A DNA stretch of 64,000 nt from Theropithecus gelada (GCF_003255815.1 NC_037689.1:21798482-21862481); one strand, 5' to 3'. Counted from the first letter of the stretch, positions 22,730 to 36,325 are shown. Notes: generated by a model from the sequence alone, not told the origin. Made by a program: numbers and translations.

Positions 22730-23384
22730 GGCAGAAACTTTTTGGGAGGGGGTGATATAGACTACCATTAGCTCCTTAATATAGGGGCCTTAACTCTAGC
22801 ACCAGGACTGTGATTTCTCCAAAGGAGTGGCAAAGGGAACCCCATGTGGTCACATTCCTGTTTATACCCAGGATCCAGAAGTCTTTATCCTGAATACAGG
22901 GCCTCCTTCCTATTTAACAAAATGAGAAAAAAAAGGAGAAAAAGCATACATATAGGTGGGGTGTTAGGCAGGGGGAGAAGTTCTGTTTTTGGACAGTTTA
23001 AGGTAGGCAGTCAAGTATATGCCTCTGGATCTTCAGGGAAAAATTTTGACTGGGTACAGATGTGAGAATTTTCAGTGTGAAGAATGAGGTTGAAGTTGTG
23101 GGAATTAATGGCATATCCAGAGAAGAGGCAAAAGTCAAGGAAGAAGTTTTGGGGGTGAATCAGTGAAAGGTCAAGTAAGATGAAGCAAGTAAGTGACAGC
23201 CTTCTTTTGGAAGTATGATACCAAGTACACTTTCAGGCATCCAAAGGAAAAAGCATCCATTTAAACTGATCTTTTCCTTTACCAGGCAACTGGATCAATG
23301 GCTCAACTACTTAAATTCACTGCCATCTCTTTTAATGGAAAGGTATAGTGGATAATATCGTTAATTCAACAATATTTGAGTAGC

Positions 23385-23470
23385 TGATCTCATGAATTCA
23401 ACAAATATTTTTTAGCACCTACCATATGCCTGCCACTGTGTTAAGCACAAGGAGATTACCCTTTCTAACA
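23385..23470 (-). mobile_element. L2 3'-end fragment
   Basis: 'gaattcaacaaatatttttt' with 'agcacctaccatatgcctgc' and 'cactgtgttaagcacaagg' matches the reverse complement of the L2 3' terminus. Short and diverged. Confidence 0.55.
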
Positions 23471-23694
23471 AATTTACAGAGTCTCCACTCATTCCTTTAG
23501 TTAATATTCATTAAGCACTAATCCATGTTAGATCGTAATGCTAGATGCATGAAATGCATGCACAGTAAATCCTCAATATATATTTTATCTTCATAAACAC
23601 AAAGTCTTACTGTGTGAAACTGAGAATGAGAAGAGACAGCCCAAAACTATGCTTCATGAAATGGGTCTCCTAAAAAAAAGCTCCATGCTTTAAT

Positions 23695-23900
23695 GTCAGA
23701 GAAACCCGATTTGATTATTTCAGTTCTACTATATACCTCCAAAGTGAGCTTGGGCACTTAAACTCTTTGAACTGCAATGTACTTACTAGAAAGTGGAGAT
23801 AAAAGCCATATATCTTACAGGGTAAAAAAATAATAAAAATAAAATATCTGGTGCACCACAGAATAGTTATTATTATTGTTACCATTCGTATTATTACTAA
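23695..23900 (+). repeat. MIR SINE
   Basis: Contains the MIR order 'gagcttgggcacttaaactc', 'tgaactgcaatgtacttac', 'gtggagataaaagccatat', then 'tattattattgttaccattc', matching 'tgaccttgggcaagtcactt ... ttattattat'. Diverged. Confidence 0.6.
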
Positions 23901-25572
23901 GGAAGATAATCTATATGGCCAGGAATTGCTCAACAGATGAGAGGAAAAAATAATCTGGGCAATCTTCTGAATAATGAACAATCACTATACTCTCCTGTGA
24001 AGAACAGAACTGTCAAGAGTGGGTTTGGGTCCCAGAGGAAAAAACAAAATCCCATTTTAACATAGGATTTGCTCCAGGCCCCCTCCCAGTCTGCTGAGGA
24101 CTCAAACATCCTTTTCCTCTTGACAGTCCCAGTCTAAGTAGACTAGAGTCTACCCACTCCAATGGCAAGGATTCTAGGGATATTCAGCATCCTGATTCCT
24201 GGTAGTGGGAACCAACCAGAAACCAAGTAGACAAAGACAATATGGATGCTCTGACCCCTGGTTAAATGGGGCTGAGATTCTGGCAGAGAACTAGCCTCAG
24301 TTAAAAGGTGAAGAACTGAAATGCAAATGAGAAATGCAAACAGAAAAAAATAGAAGAAAGGTTAGGTACAAACAAACTTTGAAAGTGAACAGTTTGATCT
24401 GTAGGGTTAGATGGGGCTTTCTAGGAGTAATGTGAAGGGTGGTTCCTGAAGGTTGGAAGCTTTCAATATTTGTAGGTGGGCAGACTTGGGTTAAGGACAG
24501 GCAAGAAATGACTGGGGAGAAAAGTTAAAAAAAAAATGACTACCATATTAGGAAGGAAATAATGCTAGGACAACAGCAGTAGGAGTGGACTATTCAAAAC
24601 TTTGCAAAGGTCAAGTATATAAACCATGTTAACATTCATAGTTTAGAGAATGAAATGTATACAAAAGTACATGTTAATATCTACTATTTGCATTATAAGT
24701 TAAAGGAAGTTTAAAATTCAAAGAACACATGTATTTATTTTATACTATAGTCATATATAATGCAACAAAAATATTTGCATTTTTAGACAGTTTATAAACC
24801 TAAATAATTAAATTTCGTTTTTTATTTCTATAATTTTTTTGACAAATCAAAGGAAAAATGACTAAGATACTGAAGCAGGACAAAATTACATAGGAAATTA
24901 AATATATCCTTGCCAAAATAATTATTCTGGTCCCATAGGTAATACTAATACAGAAAAAGAAACTTGGAATATATTCTATTCACTTTTTTGCAGTGACAGC
25001 AAATTTTAAAACTAGGCTTATGCTTCTGACTTTTCCTGCTTTTTCCCTGAAGCAAACATGTCAGAGAGGATTACTGTGGCAAGTTACTCATATAGATTTT
25101 TTTTTACAAAATTGGAATGCATAATATTAGAAACCAAACCACAAAGAACAAGCACACTGGAGACAGATTGGATGAGATTCACTGAACATAAAGTGCTTTC
25201 AATAACAAGGCTTTGTCACTGAAAAAGGAGGTGTTTGGTTAGCTAGGACTCCAGAAAACAACACACATCTCAGACACAGTTTTGAAAGAAGAGAAGAAAT
25301 AGACCACAGACAACTTACTCAAATTCAAAGATTAAAATATAACACATTCTCCCAAAGACATCATAGGTTACGAATTCTGAGGCACTGAAAAAATGTACCT
25401 AAAAGTTCAAATTGTGAAATTGTTATTTCAATTCTAGTGCATTTAATTGCCAAGCCTTTCAAGAAGATAACAAGTGCTATCAAAAATTCATCATCGGTAT
25501 TTGAATGAGGTTGAAAATAACTATACCAATTATTACCACACAATAATGGAGAAAGCAAAGCAATTATTGAAC

Positions 25573-25869
25573 TTTTTTTTTTTTTTTTGAGACGGAGTCT
25601 CGCTCTGTCACCCAGGCTGGAGTGCAGTGGCGCAATCTCGGCTCACTGCAAGCTCCGTCTCACGGGTTCACGCCATTCTCCTGCCTCAGCCTCCTCAGTA
25701 GCTGGGACTACAGTCGTCCACCACCACGCCCAGCTAATTTTTTGTATTTTTAGTAGAGACAGGGTTTCACCGTGTTAGCCAGGATGGTCTCGATCTCCTG
25801 ACCTCATGATCTACCTACCTTGGCCTCCCAAAGTGTTGGGATTACAGGCGTGAGCCACCGTGCCTGGCT
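25573..25869 (-). mobile_element. Alu, minus orientation
   Basis: Poly-T start, gagacggagtctcgctctgt ... gagccaccgtgcctggc. Full length. Target duplication not obvious. Its frame at 25587-25778 is the usual antisense-Alu translation and not a gene. Confidence 0.93.
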
Positions 25870-26225
25870 TTGACCATTTTTAAGAGCTATGATTACCCCA
25901 ACCCTGTGGCACTTTGATTCTCATTTCATTATTCCCAATGACATCTTGAGAAGTAATTATGTCGCTAATTTACAAAAGGTAAAGCTAGCACACACACCCC
26001 TTACATGCCAAAGGTGTTCAGTAAATGCTGAACTAAGGTTTGACATACAGTTATTTTCCTAGGAGATTCAAAAGGCAACTTGCAATGATAACATTATTTC
26101 TATGGTCCCTCAGGTTTTCAGGATAACCAAATCACTTTGCCATTGTAGGAAAGATGTTGCAATACAAAGAGGTTGTACCCATGAAGGGGTATAGTGTTAT
26201 TTGAAGACAATCAGTAAGGAAATGG
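25870..26225. other. Unassigned DNA
   Basis: Segment between the Alu and the next L1. MIR-like text (cctaggagattcaaaaggca) is not strong enough to call. Confidence 0.4.
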
Positions 26226-26229
26226 CTGA

Positions 26230-27885
26230 ACTCAACAGCTTCGATAGTACCATCAATTAACTGGATATTACTGATATATATAAACTACTTCATCCAACAA
26301 TAGACATTGCACATTTTTCTCAAGCTCACATGGAATATTCACCAAGACAGATTACATTCTGGGACATAAGACATATCTTAGCAAATTTAAAAGAATAGAA
26401 ATCATGCAATGTCAGCTCTCAGACTATAGTGTAATTAAACTAGAAAACAATTAACAGAAGGATAGCTGGAATTCCTCCACATATGTAGAGATTAAACTAC
26501 ATACCTTTAAATAACACATGGATTATTGAAGAAGAAATCCCAAGAGGAATTAAAAATATATGTTGAACTAAGTGAAAATTAAAATACAACTTGTCACAAT
26601 TTGTGGGATGCAGCAAAAGTAGTGCTTAGAGGGAAATTTATAGCTTGAATGCACACATTAGAAAAAAAGAAAGATCTGAAATCAATCATCTAAGTTTCCA
26701 TCCTAGGAAATTAGAAAAAGAAGAGCAAATTAAACCTGAAGTAAATAGGAGAAAAGAAATAATACAATTAAAGCAGAAATCAGTGAAACTGAAAACAGAA
26801 AATCAATAGGGAAAAATAAATGAAACCAAAGGCTGGTTTTTTGAAAAGATGAATGAATTCAATAAACTTCTTGCCAGGGTAATTAAGAAAAAAAGAGCGG
26901 GGACACAAATTATTATCAGAAATAAAAGAAAGGACATTACTACAGATCCCATGGACATTAAAAGGATAAAAAAGGAATATTATTAACAATTTTATCCCCA
27001 CAAATTTGATAAGCTAGATGAAATGGACCAATTCCTTGAAATGGACCAATTCCTTGAAAGATACAATGTGACAAAACTCACTAAAGAAATAGACATTGTG
27101 AAAAGGACTATTATTTATTAAAGAAATTGAAACAATAATAACCCGCAAAACAGAAAGCACCACACCCAGATGGGTTTACCGCTGAATTCTACCAAACATT
27201 TAAGGAACAAACTATATCAGTTCTCTACAATCTCTCCAGAAATTAGAAGCCAAGGCAAATACCATGAGGTCAGAATTACCCTAAAACCAAAACCAAAGAC
27301 TTAGTAGAAAAGAAAACTACAGACCAATATCTACCATAAACACAGATTGAAAATCCTCAGCAAAATATTATCAATTTTATCCACCAACCACATACAAAAA
27401 AACTATACACTATTATCAAGTGAGATATATGACAAGTATGCAAGGGTGGTTCAATATTCAAAAACCAATTAATGTACTCCAGAACATCAACAGGCCTAAA
27501 GGGAAAATACACACAATAATATCCATATATGCAGAAAAAGCACTTAACAAAATCCAACACTGATTCATGAATTTAAAAAAAAAAAACTCTCAGCAAACTA
27601 GGAATAGATGGGAACTCACTCAAATGGAAAAGGGCATCTATAAAAACACTACAGTTGACATCATACTTAATGGTGTAAGACTTGAAACATTCCCTTCTAA
27701 GCTCAGAAAAAAGGCAAGGATGCCCCCTCTCGCCACTCCTTTTCATAATCATACTGGAAATCCCATCTAATGTGATAAGACAAGGAAAGGAAACAAAAGG
27801 TATACAGATTGGGAAGGAAGAAATAAAACTGTTTTTGTTCACACATGACATGATTGTCTATGTAGAAAAATTCCAAAGAATTGGT
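26230..27885 (+). mobile_element. L1M-like element ('L1-B'), ORF2 endonuclease to RT
   Basis: Runs from the endonuclease region (ttacattctgggacataaga) through 'gcttagagggaaatttatag' and 'ggctggttttttgaaaagat' into the RT core. The RT active-site region reads FTHDMIVYVE (27837-27866) where intact L1 has FADD, so the catalytic site is lost. A tandem 18-base duplication (aatggaccaattccttga) lies at 27021-27056. Broken here by the L1PA-like insertion; resumes at 32613. Confidence 0.7.
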
Positions 27886-29192
27886 TGTTTTAGACTGGCA
27901 AACTGGATAAAGAGTCAAGACCCATCTCACGTGCAGAGACACACACAGGCTCAAAATAAAAGGATGGAGGAAGATCTACCAAGCAAATGGAAAACAAAAA
28001 AAAGGCAGGGGTTACAATCCTAGTTTCTGATAAAAACAGACTTTAAACCTACAAAGATCAAAAGAGACAAAGAAGGCCATGACATAATGGTAAAGGGATC
28101 AACTCAACAAGAAGAGCTAACTATCCTAAATATATATGCACCCAATACAGGAGCACCCAGATTCATAAAGCAAGTGCTTAGAGACTTACAAACAGACTTA
28201 GATGCCCACACAGTAATAATGAGATACTTTAACACCCCACTGTCAACATTAGACAGATCCATGAGACAGAAAGTTAACAACGATATCCAGGAATTGAACT
28301 CAGGTCTGCCCCAAGCGGACCTAATAGACATCTACAGAACTCTCCACCCCAAATCAACAGAATATACATTCTTCTCAGCACCACATCTCACTTTCCAAAA
28401 TTGACCACCTAGTTGGAAGTAAAGCAATCCTCAGCAAATGTAAAAGAATAGAAATCACAACAAACTGTCTCTCAGACCACAGCACAATCAAATTAGAACT
28501 CAGGATTAAGGAACTCACTCAAAATCGCTCAACTATATGGAAACTGAACAACGTGCTCCTGAATGACTACTGGGTACATAATGAAATGAAGGCAGAAATA
28601 AAGATGTTCCTTGAAACCGATGAGAACAAAGATACAACATACTAGAATCTCTGGGACACATTTAAAGCAGTGCATAGAGGGAAATTTATAGCACTAAATG
28701 CCCACAAGAGAAAGCAGGAAAGATCTAAAATTGACACCCTAACATCACAATTAAAAGAACTAGAGAAACAAGAGCAAACACATTCAAAAGCTAGCAGAAG
28801 GCAAGAAATAACTAAGATCAGAGCAGAACTGAAGGAGATAGAGACACAAAAAAACCCTTTAAAAAAAAATCAATGAATCCAGGAGCTGGTTTTTTGAAAA
28901 GATCAACAAAATTGATAGACCACTAGCAAGACTAATAAAGAAGAAAAGAGAGAAGAATCAAATAGACGCAATAAAAAATGATGAAGAGGATACCACCACC
29001 AACAACAGAGAAATACAAATTACCAGAGAACACTATAAACGCCTCTACACAAATAAACTAGAAAACCTAGAAGAAATGGATAAATTCCTGGACACATACA
29101 CTCTCCCAAGATTAAACCAGGAAGAAGTTGAATCCCTGAATAAACCAGTAACAGGCTCTGAAATTGAGGCAATAATTAATAGTCTACCAACA

Positions 29193-29473
29193 GGCCGGGC
29201 GCGGTGGCTCAAGCCTGTAATCCCAGCACTTTGGGAGGCCGAGACGGGCGGATCACGAGGTCAGGAGATCGAGACCATCCTGGCTAACACGGTGAAACCC
29301 CGTCTCTACTAAAAATACAAAAAACTAGCCGGGCGTGGTGGCGGGCGCCTGTAGTCCCAGCTACTCGGAGGCTGAGGCAGGAGAATGGCCTGAACCTGGG
29401 AGGCGGAGCTTGCAGTGAGCCGAGATCGCGCCACTGCACTCCAGCCTGGGTGACACAGCGCGAGACTCCGTCT

Positions 29474-29506
<33 letters not shown>

Positions 29507-29607
29507 GNNNNNNNNNNNNNNNNNNNNNNNNNNNNNNNNNNNNNNNNNNNNNNNNNNNNNNNNNNNNNNNNNNNNNNNNNNNNNNNNNNNNNNNNNNNNN
29601 NNNNNNN

Positions 29608-29638
<31 letters not shown>
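29193..29638 (+). mobile_element. AluY in L1PA ORF2, tail broken by assembly gap
   Basis: Full Alu with ctcaagcctg. Target duplication aatagtctaccaac at 29178-29191 and 29639-29652. The tail is interrupted by N at 29508-29607; 'tag' before the N looks like the beginning of the downstream duplication. Confidence 0.92.
29508..29607. other. Assembly gap, 100 N
   Basis: Exactly 100 N between two A-runs; a placeholder of unknown true size. See findings. Confidence 0.98.
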
Positions 29639-29642
<4 letters not shown>

Positions 29643-29764
29643 GTCTACCAACCAAAAAAAGTCCAGGACCAGACGGATTCACAGCTGAATTCTACCAGAG
29701 GTACAAGGACAAGCTGGCACCATTCCTTCTGAAACTATTCCAATCAATAGAAAAAGAGGGAATC

Positions 29765-30067
29765 GGCCGGGCGCGGTGGCTCAAGCCTGTAATCCCAGCA
29801 CTTTGGGAGGCCGAGACGGGCGGATCACGAGGTCAGGAGATCGAGACCATCCTGGCTGACACGGTGAAACCCCGTCTCTACTAAAAAATACAAAAAAAAA
29901 CTAGCCGGGCGAGGTGGCGGGCGCCTGTAGTCCCAGCTACTCCGGAGGCTGAGGCAGGAGAATGGCATGAACCCGGGAGGCGGAGCTTGCAGTGAGCCAA
30001 GATCACGCCACTGCACTCCAGCCTGGGCGGCAGAGCGAGACTCTGTCTCAAAAAAAAAAAAAAAAAA
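29765..30067 (+). mobile_element. AluY in L1PA ORF2
   Basis: Full Alu, ctcaagcctg and 'gatcacgccactgcac'. Target duplication agaaaaagagggaatc at 29749-29764 and 30068-30083; removing the Alu restores continuous L1 ORF2 sequence. Confidence 0.95.
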
Positions 30068-30120
30068 AGAAAAAGAGGGAATCCCCACTAACTCATTTTA
30101 TGAGGCTAACATCATCCTGA

Positions 30121-30219
<99 letters not shown>

Positions 30220-32911
30220 TGAATCCAGCAGCACATCAAAAAGCTTATCCACCATGATCAAATGGGCTTCATCCCTGGGATGCAAGGCTGGTTCAATATA
30301 TGCAAATCAATAAACATAATTCAGCATATAAACAGAACCAAAGACAAAAACCACATGATTATCTCAATAGATGCAGCAAAGGTCTTTGAAAAAATTCAAC
30401 AGCCCTTCATGCTAAAAACTCTCAATAAATTCGGTATTGATGGAACATATCTCAAAACAATAAGAGCTATTTATGACAAACTCACAGCCAATATCATACT
30501 GAATGGGCAAAAACTGGAAGCATTCCCTTTGAAAACTGGCACAAGACAGGGATGCCCTCTCTCACCACTCCTATTCAACATAGTGTTGGAAGTTCTGGCT
30601 AGGGCAATCAGGAAGGAGAAAGAAATAAAGGGTATTCAACTAGGAAAAGAGGAAGTCAAATTGTCCCTGTTTGCAGATGACATGATTGTATATTTAGAAA
30701 ACCCCATCGTCTCAGCCCAAATCTCCTTAAGCTGATAAGCAACTTCAGCAAAGTCTCAGGATACAAAATCAATGTGCAAAAATCACAAGCATTCTTATAC
30801 ACCAATAACAGACAAACAGAGAGACAAATCATGAGTGAACTCCCATTCACAATTGCTTCAAATAGAATAAAATACCTAGGAATCCAACTTTACAAGGGAT
30901 GTGAAGGACCTCTTCAAGGAGAACTGCAAACCACTGCTCAATGAAATAAAAGAGGACACAAACAAATGGAAGAACATTCCATGCTCATGGATAGGAAGAA
31001 TCATTATCATGAAAATGGCCATACTGCCCAAGGTAATTTGTAGATTCAATGCCATCCTCATTAAGCTACCAATGACTTTCTTACAGAATTGGAAAAAACT
31101 ACTTTAAAGTTCATATGGAACCAAAAAAGAGCCTGCATTGCCAAGACAATCCTAAGCAAAAAGAACAAAGCTGGAGGCATCACGCTACCTGACTTCAAAC
31201 TACACTACAAGGCTACAGTAACCAACACAGCATGATACTGGTACCAAAACAGAGATATAGACCAATGGAACAGAACAGAGCCCTCAGAAATAATATCACA
31301 CATCTACAACCATCTGATCTTTGACAAACCTGACAAAAACAAGAAATGGGGGAAGGATTCCTATTTAATAAATGGTGCTGGGAAAACTGGCTAGCCATAT
31401 GTAGAAAGCTGAAACTGGATCCCTTCCTTACACCTTAAAAAAAAATTAATTCAAGATGGATTAGAGACTTAAATGTTAGACCTAAAACCATAAAAACCCT
31501 AGAAGAAAACCTAGGCAATATCATTCAGGACATAGGCATGGGCAAGGACTTCATGTCTAAAACACCAAAAGCAACGGCAACAAAAGCCAAAATTGACAAA
31601 TGGGATCTAATTAATCTAAAGAGCTTCTGCACAGCAAAAGAAACTACCATCAGAGTGAACAGGCAACCTACAGAATGGGAGAAAATTTTTGCAATCTACT
31701 CATCTACAAAGGGCTAATATCCAGAACCTACAAAGAACTCAAAGAAATTTACAAGAAAAAAAATCAACCCCATCAAAAAGTGGGCAAAGGATATGAACAG
31801 ACACTTATGCAGTCAACAGATACATGAAAAAATGCTCATCATCACTGGCCATCAGAGAAATGCAAATGAAAACCACAATGAGATACCATCTCACAGCAGT
31901 TAGAATGGCGATCATTAAAAAGTCAGGAAACAACAGGTGCTGGAGAGAATGTGGAGAAATAGGAACACTTTCACACTGTTGGTGGGACCGTAAACTAGTT
32001 CAGTTGTTGTGGAAGACAGCATGGCGATTCCTCAAGGATCTAGAACTAGAAATACCATTTGACCCAGCCATCCCATTACTAGGTATATACCTGAAGGATT
32101 ATAAATCATGCTGCTATAAAGACACGTGCACGCATATGTTTATTGCGGCACTATTCACAATAGCAAAGACTTACAACCAACCCAAATGTCCATCAATGAC
32201 AGACTGGAGTAAGAAAATATAGCATGTATACACCATGGAATACTATGTAGGCATAAAAAAGGATAAGTTCATGTCCTTTGTAGGGACATGGATGCAGCTG
32301 GAAACCATCATTCTCAGCAAACTATTGCAAGAACAGAAAACCAAACACCACATGTTCTCACTCATAGGTGGGAATTGAACAATGAGAACACCTGGACACA
32401 GGAAGGGGAACATCACACACCGTGGCCTGTTTTGGGGTGGGGGGAGGAGGGAAGGATAGCATTAGGAGATATACCTAATGTAAATGATGAGTTAATGGGT
32501 GCAGCACACCAACATGGCACATGTATACATATGTAACAAACCTGCACATTGTGCACATGTACCCTAGAACTTAAAGAATAATAATAAATAAATAAATAAA
32601 TAAATAAATAAAAGAAAATCTCCTGGAACTAATAAGTGATAATAGTAAGGTTACAGGATACAAGGTTAATAAATAAAAGTCAATTCTTTTCCTATATATC
32701 AGTGATGAGCAAGATCTCCACTGGGAAAACCACAAAACTCTGGTGAAAAAAATCAAGACTAAATAAATGGAAAGATATCCCATGTTCATGGATAGGAAGA
32801 CTCAGTAGTCTCAAGATATCAGCTCTTTCCAACTTGATCTACAAATTCAATGCAACCCCAATCAAAATCCCAGCAAGTGATTTTGTGAATTTTTTTAAAA
32901 AACAACTGATT

Positions 32912-33180
32912 GGCCGGGCGCGGTGGCTCACGCCTGTAATCCCAGCACTTTGGGAGGCCGAGGCGGGCGGATCACAAGGTCAGGAGATCGAGACCACGGT
33001 GAAACCTCATCTCTACTAAAAATACAAAAAAATTAGCCGGGCGCGGTTGTGGGCGCCTGTAGTCCCAGCTACTCGGGAGGCTGAGGCAGGAGAATGGCGG
33101 GAACCCGGGAGGCAGAGCTTGCAGTGAGCTGAGATCCGGCCACTGCACTCCAGCCTGGGCGACAGAGCGAGACTCCATCT

Positions 33181-33221
<41 letters not shown>
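32912..33221 (+). mobile_element. Alu with a small internal deletion
   Basis: Target duplication aaaaaacaactgatt (32897-32911 and 33222-33236). Lacks the 'atcctggctaac' segment after gagatcgagacca. Carries ctcacgcctg on the left but gatccggccac on the right. A-tail is about 45 bases uninterrupted. Confidence 0.94.
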
Positions 33222-33228
<7 letters not shown>

Positions 33229-33891
33229 AACTGATTGTAAAGTTTATATGGAGAGGCAGCAGATACAGAATAGCCAAGGCAATATTGCAGAACAACAAAG
33301 TTGGTGGACTGCCACTACCTAATTTCAATAATTACTATTAAACTACAGTAATAAAGACAGTGCCAAAGAATGGACAAACAGATAAATGTAACAGAATAGA
33401 GAGATATATCCACATCGTCAACTGATCTTTGACAAAGGAGCGAAGGCAAAACAATGAAGACAGACTTTTCAACAAATGATGCTGGAACAACTGGACATCC
33501 ACATACAAAAAAAAATGAATCTAGATGTGGCCTTATACCATTCATAAAAAAATCTCAAAATGGATCATAGGCCTAAATGTAAAATACAAAACTATAAAAC
33601 TCCCAGAACATAGGGAAAAATCTACATGACCTCTGATATGGTAATGAGTTTTTAGTCATAACACCAAAAGTATGATTCATGAAAGGATGGGTAAGCTTGA
33701 TTTAATATTATAAACTTCTACTCAGCAAAATACACTGTCAAGAATATGAGAAGTCAAGCCACAGACTGTGAGAAAATATTTGCAGAAGACATAACATATA
33801 AAGTACTATTATCCAAAATATACAAACAATTCTTAAAACTCAGCAATGAGAAACAAAAAAAAAAACCTGATTTGAAAATGGGGCCGGGCGC

Positions 33892-34162
33892 GGTGGCTCA
33901 AGCCTGTAATCCCAGCACTTTGGGAGGCCGAGACGGGCGGATCACGAGGTCAGGAGATCGAGACCATCCTGGCTAACACGGTGAAACCCCGCCTCTACTA
34001 AAAAATACAAAAAACTAGCCGGGCAAGGTGGCGGGCGCCTGTAGTCCCAGCTACTCGGGAGGCTGAGAAAGGAGAATGGCCTAAACCCTGGAGGCGGAGC
34101 TTGCAGTGAGCTGAGATCCGGCCACTGCACTCCAGCCTGGGTGACAGAGCGAGACTCCGTCT

Positions 34163-34193
<31 letters not shown>
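33892..34193 (+). mobile_element. AluY, Old World monkey type
   Basis: Full length, both diagnostic variants. Short target duplication gaaaatgg on both sides (33884-33891 and 34194-34201). Pure A-tail of about 30. Confidence 0.94.
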
Positions 34194-34195
<2 letters not shown>

Positions 34196-34483
34196 AAATG
34201 GACTAAATATGTGGACACCTCACCAAAGAAGATATACAGATGGATACAGATGGCAAATAAACATATGGAAAGCCCAACATCGTATGTCATTAGGGAATTG
34301 CAAGTTAAAACAACAATGAGCTGGCACTACACATCTATTAAAATGGCCAGAATACAGAACACTGACAACACCAAATGCTGGCAAGGATGTGGAGCAACAG
34401 AAACTCATCCATTGCTGATGGGATTAAAAGTGGTAAGTTACTTTGGAAGACACTTTGTCAATTTCTTGCAAAACTAAACATAA

Positions 34484-34848
34484 AAGTAGTCCTCCTTTAA
34501 CCATGGGGAATACATTCCAAGACCCCAAAGGATGCCTGAAATCTTGGATAGTACCAACTCCTATATACGCTATGTTTTTTTGATCTGACAACCCAGATGG
34601 CTACTTAGCGACTAATGGGCGAAAGGCATATACGGCATGGATACACTGGATAAAGGGATGATTCATGTCTTAGGCAGAATGTGGTAGGCTGGTGCGAGAT
34701 TTCATCATGTCAAAATGGCACAAAATTTAAAACTTATGACATTTATTTCTGGAATTCTCCATTTAACATTTTCAGACCATAGTTGACCTTTGGTAACTGG
34801 AAATGTAGAAAGTGAAACCATGGATGGGGAGGGGGACTACTATATTCT
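34484..34848 (+). mobile_element. Tigger2/MER8-like DNA transposon remnant
   Basis: Ends 'gtcctcctttaaccatgggg' and 'atggggagggggactacta' are imperfect inverted repeats. The inner 'acattccaagaccccaaagg' and 'gatgcctgaaatcttggata' match the MER8/Tigger2 left end. TA target dinucleotides border it. L1-B is continuous across it. No transposase frame. Confidence 0.75.
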
Positions 34849-35614
34849 CACCATATGATCCAGCAATTGAGCTCCTTTGTATTCAAATGAATTGAAAATC
34901 TATGTCCACATAAAATACTGCACACAGATATTTATAATAGCTTTATTTATAATTACTGCAACTTGGAAGCAACCAAGATATTTCTTAGTAGGTGAATGAA
35001 TAAACTGTAGTACATCCAATGGAGTATCATTAAGCACTAAAAAGAAATAAGCTATTAAACCATGCAGCTATAAAAACATGCAGGAAGCTTACAAGAACGT
35101 TACTAGGTGAAAGAAACCAATATGAAAAAGCTGCATATTTTATAATTCCAACTATATGACATTTTGAAAAAGGAAAAACTATGGAGACAGTAGAAGGATC
35201 AGTGGCTTCCAGGGGCTGGAAGGAAGGGCAGTTGAAAAGGCAGAACACAGAGAATTTGGGGGGTAGTGAAACTATATCATATCATAATATTAATACAATA
35301 GTGGATATGTTATACATTCGTCCAAATCCATAAAATGTACAATACCAAGAGTGAGCCATAATATAGACAATTAGCTTTAGGTGATTATGGTATGTCAATG
35401 GAGGTTCATGAACTGCAACAAATGTTACCACTGTGGTACAGGATGTCCTGACAGTGCAGGAGGTTGTGTATGTGAGGAGGGGGCATGTGAGAACTCTCTG
35501 TACTTTCCTTGTAATTTTTCCATGAACCTAACACTGCTCTAAAAACTAAAGTTTTTAAATTTAAAAACAAAGCAAAGGAATGACCCCTTCTCTTCCCTTA
35601 AAATGTTGTGATTC

Positions 35615-36325
35615 ATTCCTAGAGTTTCCTGTTTACCCATACCTATCCCATGAGTTCTACCTGGAGTATCAAATAATCATCTCAAACTCAACACAGCCAG
35701 TACGTAGTTCCTGATCTTCCCACTCAGAAATTTCTCCTCTTGCAATCTTCCCACCATTCCCACAATCCTTCTTGCTTATCTGACTCTATGCCTTATTATT
35801 CACCCCTTCTATTCATGCTACTCCAGCTGCAAAAACTATTTTGCTATTTTTAGCTAAAAGGTCTCAAAAAGAACCCACCTCCAGACTTTTACAATTGTTG
35901 TTCCCTGTGCTTAGGAAGCTCTTCCTCCAAATAAATGGTTTTCTTATCTTCTACAAGTCTTTGCTGACAGTGAAGTCTTCCCTGATTACCTCCCTCCAAC
36001 ATGCTCTATTCACCTATAGATGAATACCTATGGGTCCCCCCATTCACCTTCCCTGCTTTGTATTTCTCCAAAGAATGCAGCACCATGTCACTTAACATAT
36101 ATATATATTTATGTGTATATGTATACAAAATTATATATATCTCACATTTCTTATATTTTACTCATTTACTTTATTATCTGCCTCCCTCAAATACGATGCA
36201 AGCGCCTCAAAGGCAGAAATTTCTAATAAAATACAACTGTTTTATATACTGCTATATCCTCAGTGTTTAGAAGAATGTATGGTCATTGACAATCATACAA
36301 ATACTTGTTGAATAACGGAATGAAA
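35615..36325 (+). mobile_element. L2 LINE 3' region
   Basis: Order of L2 landmarks: 'aagtctttgctgacagtgaa', 'gtcttccctgattacctccc', 'ctgctttgtatttctccaaa', then 'cctcagtgtttagaagaatg' and terminal 'aatacttgttgaataacgga'. An AT-rich microsatellite (36097-36145) interrupts. Short frames here are L2 relics. Confidence 0.75.

Larger units (their letters stand above)
22740..25571. other. Mostly unassigned DNA with L2/MIR pieces
   Basis: Apart from the L2-like and MIR-like fragments listed separately, nothing is recognised. Octamer-like atgcaaat occurs near 24322 and a related atgcaaac follows, but isolated octamers are common. No long open frames. Confidence 0.5.
32613..35575 (+). mobile_element. 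L1-B continued: ORF2 3' part and 3' UTR
   Basis: Picks up at 'gaaaatctcctggaactaat', the RT continuation of L1-B, and runs through 'ccatatgatccagcaattga' and 'gcaacttggaagcaaccaag' to an L1M-type 3' end (ggtgattatggtatgtcaat, ctgtactttccttgtaattt) near 35575. Interrupted by Alus at 32912 and 33892 and by a Tigger2/MER8-like element at 34484. Confidence 0.75.

Noticed and set aside
24310..24345. Octamer-type enhancer (atgcaaat and atgcaaac)
   Set aside because: Such octamers occur often by chance in low-GC DNA; no other regulatory signals cluster there.
30262..30735. 157-codon frame with an intact-looking RT motif
   Set aside because: It is a piece of the truncated, Alu-broken L1PA-like ORF2; it cannot make a functional protein.
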